Origin: Pseudevernia furfuracea
Taxonomy: Eukaryota > Ascomycota > Lecanoromycetes > Lecanorales > Parmeliaceae
DNA: 64,000 nucleotides
Direction of reading: 5' to 3'
Assembly: GCA_022315425.1 (NCBI GenBank)
Contig: JAIUPT010000021.1
Coordinates: 992,001 to 1,056,000, forward strand
Made by a program: the position numbers and the translations under genes. Shown here piece by piece: positions 22,118 through 32,692 of this stretch (the stretch's first letter is position 1; each line of letters begins with the position of its first letter). The notes under the pieces were generated by a model, which ran no database searches, was not told the origin of the DNA, and saw nothing but the letters and a program-made list of their open reading frames with translations.

Positions 22118-24027
22118 ATGACTATCATTCTCGATTTTATTCTTGCTGTCTGCTGTTTTCCCCCATTGAGTTTTGCTGCTGTTTAAGGACGTCAGAACAC
22201 GACTCTTGATTCCGCAGGCGGATTTACGTACCCTACAAACTTCAGCCTTCCAAACCCAAGCATTGCGAGCAATAAAGAGTACAACGCGGACGGGACTTTC
22301 AACGTCACTACAGGCTACATTAGCTATACCCAGTGCAACGACGATCAGAGCGCGGCGCTGTGGCAAGCTGTCAACGATGCGGTCGCCTTAGCAGCTGGAA
22401 CATATGGTCATAATCAACTTAAGAAAAGAGATGGAAGTGTCTTGAAACGCGAGCAACTCATCGATTTTAGCACCCAAGCTGCTATTGATTATTTCGGACC
22501 TCCTTCCAAAAGTGGCCCCTATCAACAAGATATCTTTGGTACTTCTCTCAGGCTCATAGCTCTTCGGAATCTTTTTTTTACATCGGTCTCTTCACTAATT
22601 TGAATTTCTTAGACACATTCAAGAAAGCATCTTTAGCATATCCTGGCTGGGGCGTTGGCGATTGGTGGAACAATCGATATGTCATACTGTCCTGCAGGGA
22701 CGCGTACAAAATTTGCAATGTCCCGTCGCCCGACAATGGTACCACCGCAGCCTATTATTCATCTAACTATCTATACCCAGCAGTACATTTCTGTGATGTT
22801 TACGTCAATGTTTTGCAGCCTCACTCCGTTGTATGGAATGCTATGAAGAACGATAAAAGCTTGCAGAACGACGTTTCCAACCTGCGGAGTCAAGGTGCCT
22901 AGAAACTAAGATCTACCGTCAGAACGGTCGATGGCTTACATTTGTTACAGCAGGCACCATGCTCCATGAATGGCTTCACTTGAGTTGGGGCTCTGCTGTG
23001 GTTTGTTCGCAGGGTTGTGCGTATTTTCCTGCTTAGGCCATATCTGAAAAGTATTCTTGCTCACGAACTCGAGTAGGCGACGATCAGCAATTTCTCATTG
23101 GTGTGCCCAAAGCCCCGCAGAAAGTATCAGCCTACAAAGCAGGACGGGCAAAACTTCTAGCGCAGATACGTGTTTATGGTACCCCCGATGGACAAGGCCC
23201 AGAGCTCGCCAGCAAAAACAGTGAGCGCATCAGAATTAAAAGAGCTAAATTTTGATAATCACGAAATTTATTAATTTCGCAGACGACAATTTTGTTTACT
23301 ACTCCTTGGCTGTGCTTATGTATAAGACATTTGGATTGTAAGTCTCACGTGTTGTTTCGCGTAAGATGCAAATAAGGGTAATACTTAAGGTATGCGTCTT
23401 CTTAGCTATTCACTATACCCACTCGCGTGGCAACAGTATCTCACCAAAGATGAGAACATCGCACGAGAGCAACAGCAAGGGTCTTTGGTTGATTCTCTGG
23501 ACGCGGTAGTATCTGACCCAGCGGACCCCGTGACTGCGGTGACTCCAGACGGTGTACTGCCAGCATCAGATTATCCTGCAGCCTATACATCGATCCTAGC
23601 CATGGACGCACAAAGCGCGAGCGTTACAGCTTCAAGCCCTGTCTCTACACCCTCTGCAACGCCGTCGAATGCAATCATTATTTACCGTCGAGACGTTTGC
23701 GATCAAGAACATGGGGGAGAACTATGCTCCAGTTTTGCAATGGAGTACAACATCGCGCCTGGCCAATCGGTGAATACTTGCACCAAGGAAGCTGACTATA
23801 CACAAGATTTCGATAAGTACCTTGCTAGTGACACGATTGACTACTCGATCAGTGTCGGCCCTTTCAGTTCTCACGGTCTGACAGATTGCGAGTATGCGGG
23901 AACAAATGACAAAGTTGGGGCTTTGACTTGTACTGGTTTCGGGCAGAGGTGCTCTCCTCCGACGTCAATGAAGGCAGTGAAATGCGGTTTTGCAGAAGAT
24001 ACTCCTATTGTGTATGCTGAGTGGTAA
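22118..24027 (+). CDS. Secreted zinc metallopeptidase (HExxH), reading frame possibly damaged
   Basis: A likely extracellular endopeptidase of the fungal M35-like group; the exact family is inference. ATG 22118 gives a signal-peptide-like start (MTIILDFILAVCCFPPLSFA). The same frame then meets TAA after AAV and continues as GRQNTTLDSAGGFTYPTNFS. A dibasic KKRDGSVLKR resembles a Kex2-processed propeptide. Then come LAYPGWGVGDWWNNRY and the zinc site TMLHEWLHLSW near 22960, then NNDNFVYYSLAVLMYKTFGF. The Cys-rich C-terminal domain (DVCDQEHGGELC to the end) completes it. Introns near 22541-22611, 22897-22953, 23220-23281 and 23338-23405 join in phase. A further 39-nt intron at about 23001-23039 is needed to avoid a stop and is unusually short. 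The early TAA could be skipped by a 44-nt intron with a weak GTCTGC donor. I cannot decide between functional and inactivated. Confidence 0.6.
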
Positions 24028-24557
24028 TTATGGTACAGCTTTCACTGTAAACTTTTGATAGCGTCTATCTCATATGCTGACATCAATGCGCAGCTGGATA
24101 GCGTGCTGATCACCGTGGTGCATCATCCAGCTCGCTTGTTGAATGCAGCAGCTCCGGGAGAGCTCGCCCGTAACAAGATGAATTGCACATGTATACTAAT
24201 AGGGGCCCGCGAGAATCGCTGTAATAATAGTAGATTTTGGGCTATGAATTTTAGTCAACTGGTAGAATTGACCTTTATCAAACCTTTTCTAATCCATGAA
24301 TCACACTACTTGACTGATTGTACGAAGCTCTAATTGAAAGTTTGAGTGCATGTGAACTGTTGAAGAGTTATTCGACTTCACGATTCTGCCTCAGTGCATT
24401 TTGAGGGTTTACTCGTACGAGGGTACCCTTCTGTCCCACCGCCAAGCCATTGCTCGGCCAAACCTTAATCCGGATATTCGCAGAAAACTTTGCCCAACGG
24501 CTCTTAGATGGCAGTCATTATATGTCCAAACAGATGATATGGAAGAAATAAATCACC
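24028..24557. other. Intergenic region upstream of rpa190
   Basis: This lies between the metallopeptidase gene and RPA190, and the right part is the RPA190 promoter. No additional gene was recognised. Confidence 0.4.
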
Positions 24558-27500
24558 ATGAATATCTCACAGCCGATAGCTTCCTGCATTGGAAGCGTAG
24601 ACTTCGGCTTCCTTTCCTCCGAGGACATCAGAGCCCTCTCTGTGAAGAAAATCCAAAACCCTACGACGTTCGATACCCTACTCCACCCCGTACCTGGGGG
24701 ATTATATGATTCTGCTTTAGGCGCATGGAGTGACAACCCGTGAGGATCCTCAAGCTTTCTCAGATCTGGCACGGGTTTTGGAGCTAACAGCCATCTAAAG
24801 GTGCTCAACATGTCATTTGAATACATTTTCTTGCCCTGGCCATGTCGGTCATATCGAACTGCCCGCCCCGGTATATCATGTCACATTTATGGACCAAGTG
24901 TTGCGCCTAATGAGAGCGCGATGTGTTTACTGCGGATGCCTAAAGCTAGCTCGGGCAGAGGTTGATCGATATACATGCAAGCTGAGGCTCATAGAGTATG
25001 GCTTAGTAGAGGAAGTCGAAGAGCTAGAAAACATTCACCTCAGATCAACAGCATCAAATCTCAGAGGAATGGACGCCGACACCATGGACGCCGACGGGGA
25101 CAGTCAAGACTCCGTGGAAGAGGACGAGGAGACCCTCAAGCAGCGGAGGAATGAGTTTGTTACACGCGCAATTAAGAAAAAAGGTGGCAATAAAAGCAAT
25201 GTCGCTGCAGCGTCAGAAAAAATTGAGGCCGTTGCTGAAGTTCGGCGAGCTATAATCAAGGATCTTCTTGCTGCTATCACAAAACCAAAGACATGCGGAA
25301 ACTGTAAAGGTGTATCGCCTGGCTGGCGAAACGACAGATACAGCAAGATTTTCCGGAAACCTCTAGGTAAGGGAGACAAGGCAAAGATGGCGCAGGGTGG
25401 ATTCAAGGCAGTCAATCCGCTCATTAGGGCTGCGAAGGAGCGTAAAGAGGCACGAAAACAAAAACAGGAGGAAAGGGAGATGGATGAAGGGATCGTCATA
25501 GACTCTGATGAGATTACTTCAGAAGAGGAGGGCGAGGACGTCGACATGCTGGGAGCTGAGGCAGAGACGGCTCCTACTGCTGTTCTTGTGGAATCTACGG
25601 CCTTGAGACCGAGCAAGATCAAAGTGAAGGACGCGGGATCCGATCAGTATGTTAGCCCTATGGAGATACAAGCTTCTGTATCAGAGCTCTTCCACAAGGA
25701 AAGGGAACTCATGGAGCTTGTGTACAACTATAAAGCGGCGAAGAATACAAATCCAATCTCCGCGGCTATGTTCTTTATCAATACCATACTTGTGCCGCCC
25801 AACAAATACCGGCCTGAGGCGAAGACAGGCGATGGCGAGATTGCTGAAGCTCAGGAGAACCAGCTGTATAAGAATATTCTGACATCCTGCGGGCTCCTAA
25901 GTCAGATCAGCAAGGAGATGGATGATCTTTCTGCGCGAGACCCTAGGTACAAAGAACGTGACATGGTAGACCTTCAGAATGCGTGGGTGCGGGTACAGGA
26001 AGCTGTCAATTCCCTGATTGATAGTGATCGAAACCCCATTCAAGGTGCGGCTGCAAAGCAGAATGCCGACGGTATCAAACAGAAGCTCGAGAAGAAGGAG
26101 GGTTTATTCAGGAAGAACATGATGGGGAAACGAGTCAATTTTGCTGCCAGGAGTGTCATCTCTCCTGACCCCAACATCGAAACCAACGAGATCGGGGTCC
26201 CTCCTGTGTTCGCGAAGAAATTGACTTATCCGGAGCCAGTAACCAATCACAATTTTTATGAGCTCAAAGAGGCCGTTCTCAACGGGGTCGACAAGTGGCC
26301 CGGTGCTGCAGCTGTTGAGAACGAAAACGGTCAAGTCATCAATCTTCGGAGCAAGAACTTTGAAGAACGGCAAGCTTTGGCAAATCAGCTCTTGGCTCCG
26401 TCAAATACAAGTGTCACTGGCGCAAGGAACAAGAAAGTCCACAGGCACCTGAACAATGGAGACATCGTCTTGATGAATCGGCAACCTACCCTGCACAAAC
26501 CTTCCATCATGGCTCATCGTGCTCGTGTTCTACCAGGGGAGAAGACTATTCGCATGCATTACGCTAATTGCAATACCTATAACGCTGATTTCGATGGTGA
26601 TGAAATGAACATGCATTTTCCGCAGAACGAGATTGCAAGAGCAGAAGCCCTACAGATAGCAGACACAGATCATCAATACCTCGCTGCAACGGCAGGCAAA
26701 CCTCTTCGAGGCCTCATTCAAGATCACATCTCTATGGGCCTTTGGCTGACCAATCGAGACACTTTCTTCGATCGCGAAGACTACTACCAACTTCTTTACG
26801 GCTGTCTGAGACCTGAGGATGGTCAAATGGCATCAGACAGAATCCAAACCGTCCCTCCGGCAACTGTGAAGCCTCGAGCCATGTGGACAGGAAAGCAGAT
26901 CATCACTACTGTCCTGAAGAACGTTACGCCTATCACGCACCCTGGGTTGACACTTTCCGCAAAGTCAAAAACATCGGACGACCAATGGGGAGAAGGATTG
27001 AAAGAAGGGTTGAAAGAAGACGAGGTTTTCATCCAGAGCGGAGAATTGTTGTGTGGCATCCTGGATAAGGCTCATCTTGGGCCTAGTGAAGGGGGTTTGA
27101 TTCATGCAGTATACGAAGCGTACGGACATACGATCGCTGGAAAGCTCCTCAGCATTCTCGGAAGGCTATTAACCAGGTTACTGAACATGCAAGCGTTCTC
27201 GTGCGGCATAGAGGATCTATTGCTGACCGAAGACGGCGAGAAAACACGTTGCAAGGAGCTGCAAGCGGCGAACACAATTGGCCTGGAAGTTGCTGCCAAG
27301 TATGTGACCCTCGAGGGAAGCACAAAAGCTAACGACAATGAGTTACGACTCCGTCTTGAGGATGTGATGCGTGACGAGGAGAAGCAGACGGGTCTAGATG
27401 AAGTCTGTAACTCACGGACAGCGAAGCTGTCCAGTGCCATCACGGCGGCTTGTTTGCCAAGTGGACTGCAGAAACCCTTTCCTCGAAACCAGATGCAGGC

Positions 27501-29793
27501 AATGACTGTATCCGGGGCAAAAGGTACTGTCGTCAATGCAAATCTCATCTCTTGCAACCTGGGGCAACAAGTACTTGAAGGCAAAAGGGTTCCCGTCATG
27601 GTTAGCGGTAAAACATTGCCATCATTCAAGCCCTTCGAGACCAATTTGCGAGCAGGCGGGTACATCACCGACCGCTTTCTCACTGGAGTCAAACCGCAGG
27701 AGTACTACTTCCATGCCATGGCTGGCCGCGAAGGATTAATCGACACTGCTGTTAAAACCTCGAGGTCAGGTTACCTCCAGCGCTGTCTGATCAAAGGAAT
27801 GGAAGGCCTCAAGTCGGAATATGATAGCTCAGTCAGGGACTCTGACGGCAGCATGATTCAATTTTTGTACGGAGAAGATGGACTCGATGTAACCAAGCAG
27901 AAACACCTCACAGACTTCAAGTTCCTAGCTGAGAATTACCTCTCGCTCGTCGCGCAGCTCAACATAAAAGAAGAGTACGCAAAGCTTCCTAGTAAAGGAG
28001 CAGCCGAGTATCACAAGACTGCAATGAAGAAGGTCAAGAAAAGCGGCAGATGTAATGCTATGGACCCCTGTCTTGCGCTCTTCGACCCGGGAAGCTTTCT
28101 CGGTAGTACATCAGAGAGTTTTGCGACGGCTTTGAAGAATTACTGCGACACAAATCCAGAGAATCTGCTCAAAGACAAGAAAAAAGCCCCAGATGCACCA
28201 ATATCAAAGAAGACATTTACGGCGCTAGTCGATATCAAGTACATGAAGTCAGTCATCGAGCCTGGCGAAGCGGTGGGCGTTGTTGCTGGTCAATCTATCG
28301 GCGAACCTTCGACCCAAATGACCCTGAACACTTTCCATTTGGCTGGACATTCTGCAAAGAACGTCACACTAGGTATTCCACGGCTCCGCGAAATCGTCAT
28401 GACTGCCAGCAAATCGATCTCTACGCCGCATATGACTCTACACTTGATCCCGGAACTCACTAAGGATGCTGGTCTCAGATTTGCTAAAGGGATATCGAAG
28501 CTCACAATGGCAGAAGTCATCAACGAAGTCAGTGTTAACGAGTCCATTGGAAAGGGTATAGGGTTTGCAAGGGCAAAGATCTACAATGTCCGACTCGATT
28601 TGTTTCCCGCGAAAGAGTACTGTGAGATCTATGCCATCTCCACCGCTGATGTTTTGCGCACGATCGAGATCAAACTCATACCCTTGCTGTCAAAGCTGAT
28701 CAAAAAGGAGCTCACCCGGAAAGGCGATGCCAAGCTGCTCAAGCACAGCGCCGCTCAACCCGAGGTTGGCAAGTCCTCGGGCGTCGTGGAGGAGGCTCCC
28801 GCGAGAGCAAAGGCAGACCTTGAGGGTGGCGACGATGATGAAGATGACGACGGGGATGATGACGCAACTAATCATAAGCAGAAGCAAAACCGCACCGAGG
28901 CTGTCTCTTATGAGGCGCCAGATGAAGGCGAAGAAGCAATCGAAAGAGAAGCACAACGAAGAGCAACACCAGAGTTGCCAGACGAGATGGAGGACGAAGG
29001 TTTTGGTGGAAGTCCGCGCGAATCGCAAGCTGAAATCGGAAGCCAGGCAGATCAAGACGATAGTAAAGACGATAGCGAGGACGAAGAGAAGAGAAGGGAC
29101 ATGGCCGAAGCACGACTGTCAAGGATCCAGGAGAAGAACTCGGACGTAACGCAATTTACCTTCGACGACCAAGGAGCCCAATGGTGCCAAATCCAATTCG
29201 AATACGACGTCTCAACCGCTAAACTGCTCCTACTCCCTTTGGTCGAAAACGCCTGCCATAACGCCGTCATCCAATCCATTCCCGGCCTGGGAACCTGCAC
29301 CTATACATATGAGGATGTCAAAGACCCGGCAACTGGCAAGAAAATCAAGATTCCCATCGTCATGACCGATGGCGTCAACCTTCCCGCCATGCACGAATAC
29401 CAATCCATCCTCAACCCGCACCGCATTTTCACCAACGACATCGCTGCCATGCTCGAACATTATGGCGTCGAAGCCTGCCGCGCAACCATCATACGCGAAA
29501 TGGATTCAGTTTTCAAGATCCACAGTATCAGCGTCGATATGCGGCATCTGAATCTGATTGCAGATGTCATGACGAGGGGTGGGGGGTTCACCCCGTTTAA
29601 TCGCATGGGACTGAAGAGCAGTGTCAGTCCGTTTATGAAGATGAGCTTTGAGACTACTTTGGGCTTCCTGAAGGATGCGGTACTCGAGAATGATTGGGAT
29701 GATTTGAAGAATCCGAGTGCGAGGATTGTGATGGGAAAGGTGGGAAGGGTGGGGACGGGGGCATTCGATGTGTTGATGCCTGTTGAGCTGTAG
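24558..29793 (+). CDS. rpa190: DNA-directed RNA polymerase I largest subunit (RPA190/A190)
   Basis: This is the catalytic beta-prime-like subunit of Pol I, which transcribes rDNA in the nucleolus. Exon 24558-24739 (MNISQPIASCIGSVDFGFLS) splices to 24801-29793, restoring PCSTC at the junction; total 1724 residues. The clamp zinc site is C-S-T-C then FSCPGHVGH, with CVYCGC after it. The metal-A active-site loop is YNADFDGDEMNMHF, near residue 653, with all three Asp residues present. GRTPT-equivalent and funnel regions follow. The trigger-loop and cleft region has VVAGQSIGEPSTQMTLNTFH. The acidic, low-complexity insertion around residues 1395-1500 (DDDEDDDGDDDA) is the usual Pol I jaw-expander linker. 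The C-terminal MTRGGGFTPFNRMGLKSSVS is conserved. A start at 24817 would lose the first zinc ligands and was rejected. Intact. Confidence 0.97.
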
Positions 29794-29947
29794 GATATCG
29801 AAAGAAGCGATGTATTGACATCGTTTTAAGGGTCTACTCCATGATGTGGCTGGAGTTCGACGCATGCTGTTGCATATTTGGCTTCAGAACTCATATGTGA
29901 TAATTTATAAGAGCTGCAATTTAAAAATGCTGAGCTCGCAAAAACTG

Positions 29948-32344
29948 TCAGTCAGCATCCACATCGCGCATGAGTGCATCCATATCCTCATCCTCAAAGT
30001 CCTCGCCATCAGCTCCATTCTCCCCATTGAAATGCCCATTGGCCCCATCCACCTCCATCTTGGCCCCTCCGTTCCTCAATTCCCTAATCTTCTCCTCCTC
30101 CATCTTCTCCTTATGCCTCTCTAAATCCTTCAAATCCCACGTACTGACTCCCGCCTGATCCCTCTCACTAAAAGGCTGCGCCATCGTCCGCAGGAACTTC
30201 TTCGCGCTCGCGGTCGCCATATCCGTGCTTAAGCTCGTGTCACTATCAAGGAGTGCTTGATTTATCCATTTCGGAAGCTGGGTGCGTTTCTTCTGGAAAC
30301 GGCGGTCAGCGAGTACCATGATACCGTAGTCGTCTTTGCCGCGGAGCACGCGACCGAGACATTGCGCGGCGTGCCGCATGGCATCGAAAGAGAGAAAGTC
30401 ATTTTCGCGGATGCGATAGGTCTCGCGCAGGAATTCCAGGCGGGCTTTGAGAATGCGGGATTCGGTGTATTGGAAGGGCACGCCGATGCAGAGCACCGTT
30501 CTACCGTAATGGTGATCGAAATCTATCCCTTCTGACACCTTGCCTCGAGCGACGCAAAGTAAGATGGCGCCCCGGCCATTGCAGCAGGCTGTGCGGTAGG
30601 TTTCGAGCGCTAGAGAGGTTTCTTGCGAGTCGGGCGTCTCGATGAGGATGAGTTTATATTCCAAGATCTCATCGAGTGTACCCATGCCTTGCCACATACT
30701 GATTATGCTCTCCATATAAAGGTAGGAGGGAAAGAAAACGACAATGCCGTCGGGGGTTAATCTGCTGAATTCCAGTAAGAGAGTGCCGTAATTGCGGACA
30801 ACGCCGGGTTCATTGCGGATTTGAAAGCCGGACGATATGGCGGACTGGTCGGAACCTCGCGTTACGATCATGGGGAGGAAGGAGCGTCGGGCTAGGGTCA
30901 TGGAGTAGGATTCTTGCACGACGGTCGTGAAGCCGAGCATTTTTGGGTACATTTCAAGAGGGGATATTGTACCAGAGGTGATGATAACGGAGGAGAAGCG
31001 GTCGAAAACGGGCTTGATAGCGATAGCGGCGTCGAGGCAGGTGAAGTGGAGAATGGGATTAGGGACGGTGGCGGTGTCCGATTCGTAGGGTTCAAGGATT
31101 AGGAGGAAACCTTTGTCGTAGGTTGCGGCGAGAGTGGCGAAGGTAGCTACTTCTTGCAAGGGTTGGTAGTCTTCTATGTTCGTGAGTTCCAGGGTGCGGA
31201 CGAGTGAGGTGAGTCGTTCGGCGCAGAAGCGGAGGGGCTTTTTTTCGATGAAGGTTAGGTCTTTCAAATGTTGGAGGAATGAGGGCGGCGTTTCTGAGAT
31301 GACGTGTAAGACTTTCATTCGGGTTTTTAAATATTCGACGAAGCGTTTTAGGAAGGCGACGAAGTGCTCTGCTCGACGTATGTTGCCGGGTACGGCTTCT
31401 TGAAGGAGGTCATCGGGTAGTGCCGGGTTTGCCATGAATGCATCTTCTTCTCTGGCTTCATCTGCGTCTCGGAGACCCTCCACCAGCTTGGCATACTCAT
31501 TCTGGAGTTTTTCGGCGTCAGAAGATCGCATTTCCATGATCTTGCGCTCAAGGTTGTTGGCCCCTCGTGTTGCTTTCCGTAAAGAATCCTCAGTCAAATC
31601 GATGCTCAATGACTCGATGCAGACGTTGTCGATATTGTGAGCTTCGTCAAAAACAACGATGCAGTCCTTGGAAAGCTCTTTAGATACTCGTTCTGCAATC
31701 TTAGGATCAAGCAAGTAGTGATATGAGTAAATTATGACATTGCAGAAAGGCATCATTCTTCGCGCAGTGAAATAGGGACATTGCTTATGCTTCTCCCCGT
31801 ACTTGAGTATGCCATCAAATGTAAAAACACCATTAGGGACGAGACTGTGAGGTTCGAGAAGGTCTAGGTTGTCATGATATACGCAGACGTCAACGTCTTC
31901 TCCCCTCTCCTTCTTCTCTTTCACAAAACCAGCAGTCAAGCTTCTGCATCGGGCGTCAACTATTGCACCGCTTTTCTCTTTCTTGACAGAAGGATGAAGA
32001 CACAAGTTCTTTCGACTGGTCAATCCAAGCCCACGGAATTCTTCTTCCTTGCCGAGCTGGTCTGCTCGGTACTTCATCAGAGCCTTCAATTCTGCCAGGG
32101 CTTTCTCGATTTCTGACATGGTACGAGAGCAGTAGATCAGCTTTCGGTGTTCAGGATAGTACTGTTGATAGGCCACAATCAAGGACAGAAGTGACACTGT
32201 CTTCCCTGTCCCTGAAGGCATCTCCAGAACACAGTGACCTCCTGCATCAAGTGTGCGTTTAAGGTCGCACATGTAGGCATACTGTTCTGGATATATCCTA
32301 GGATATGGGAAAAGAACAGGGAGGTCTTCGATATTGAACTTCAT
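29948..32344 (-). CDS. rad3: TFIIH 5'-3' DNA helicase XPD/Rad3
   Basis: XPD opens DNA around lesions in nucleotide excision repair and is a structural part of TFIIH in transcription initiation. I chose Met at 32344 because the family begins MKFNIEDLPVLFPYP; an upstream in-frame Met would add 27 non-conserved residues. The product is 798 residues, close to yeast Rad3. Motif I is EMPSGTGKTVSLL, and motif II is the DEAH box CIVVFDEAHNIDN. The four iron-sulfur Cys are seen in KNLCLHP, DARCRSL, KQCPYF and MPFCNV. Helicase domain 2 has VIITSGTISPLEMYPK, ARGKVSEGIDF and the motif VI HAAQCLGRVLRGKDDYG. The single long exon ends in an acidic tail. The 3' ends of this gene and RPA190 face each other. 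Confidence 0.97.
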   Translation of the reverse strand: MKFNIEDLPVLFPYPRIYPEQYAYMCDLKRTLDAGGHCVLEMPSGTGKTVSLLSLIVAYQQYYPEHRKLIYCSRTMSEIEKALAELKALMKYRADQLGKEEEFRGLGLTSRKNLCLHPSVKKEKSGAIVDARCRSLTAGFVKEKKERGEDVDVCVYHDNLDLLEPHSLVPNGVFTFDGILKYGEKHKQCPYFTARRMMPFCNVIIYSYHYLLDPKIAERVSKELSKDCIVVFDEAHNIDNVCIESLSIDLTEDSLRKATRGANNLERKIMEMRSSDAEKLQNEYAKLVEGLRDADEAREEDAFMANPALPDDLLQEAVPGNIRRAEHFVAFLKRFVEYLKTRMKVLHVISETPPSFLQHLKDLTFIEKKPLRFCAERLTSLVRTLELTNIEDYQPLQEVATFATLAATYDKGFLLILEPYESDTATVPNPILHFTCLDAAIAIKPVFDRFSSVIITSGTISPLEMYPKMLGFTTVVQESYSMTLARRSFLPMIVTRGSDQSAISSGFQIRNEPGVVRNYGTLLLEFSRLTPDGIVVFFPSYLYMESIISMWQGMGTLDEILEYKLILIETPDSQETSLALETYRTACCNGRGAILLCVARGKVSEGIDFDHHYGRTVLCIGVPFQYTESRILKARLEFLRETYRIRENDFLSFDAMRHAAQCLGRVLRGKDDYGIMVLADRRFQKKRTQLPKWINQALLDSDTSLSTDMATASAKKFLRTMAQPFSERDQAGVSTWDLKDLERHKEKMEEEKIRELRNGGAKMEVDGANGHFNGENGADGEDFEDEDMDALMRDVDAD

Positions 32345-32692
32345 CTTGACCTTTCGGAGGCCACAATGGGCCCCGACCGATGTAGATGAAGTTGCATGTA
32401 TCAAGGATGACCTCGCGGTCTGCAAAATACTGTATTGCCACTTCTGACTCAGCCTTATGACTCTACTCTACCGCGCGTTGACGCGAAGGCGCTAAGATAA
32501 GATTACTTTAGAAACCGCTGCAACACGAACGTCACTGTGTGGCGCTTGAGTGTTGAACTTTTCTGCTTTGTGTTTGGTACAGTCTCTTCAGACTGTGTTT
32601 CTGAACTGCCATTGGGATTTGCAGATTTTTACTCCTTCCCCGCTACTCAAAGCTCCTCCTATCCCACGATTCTAAACCATAATACCGAAGCC
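32345..32692. promoter_or_regulatory. Divergent promoter region rad3 / ltn1
   Basis: Only 348 nt separate the XPD start (minus strand) from the listerin start (plus strand), so both promoters are here. No clear TATA element was seen. Any shared control is inference from spacing only. Confidence 0.5.

Noticed and set aside
17318..24557. Transposon or integrated element in the gene-poor 17-24 kb block
   Set aside because: I saw no terminal repeats, target duplications, transposase or reverse transcriptase motifs.
24817..24900. Start of RPA190 at 24817
   Set aside because: It omits the conserved MNISxPxxSCISSVDFGF exon and the first zinc-binding Cys pair; the spliced start at 24558 restores both.
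28690..29055. Minus-strand frames across the RPA190 acidic linker
   Set aside because: Composition mirrors the acidic low-complexity coding on the plus strand.
32345..32425. N-terminal extension of XPD to 32425
   Set aside because: The family begins MKFxIDDLPVLFPYP, which is at 32344; the extra 27 residues are not conserved.
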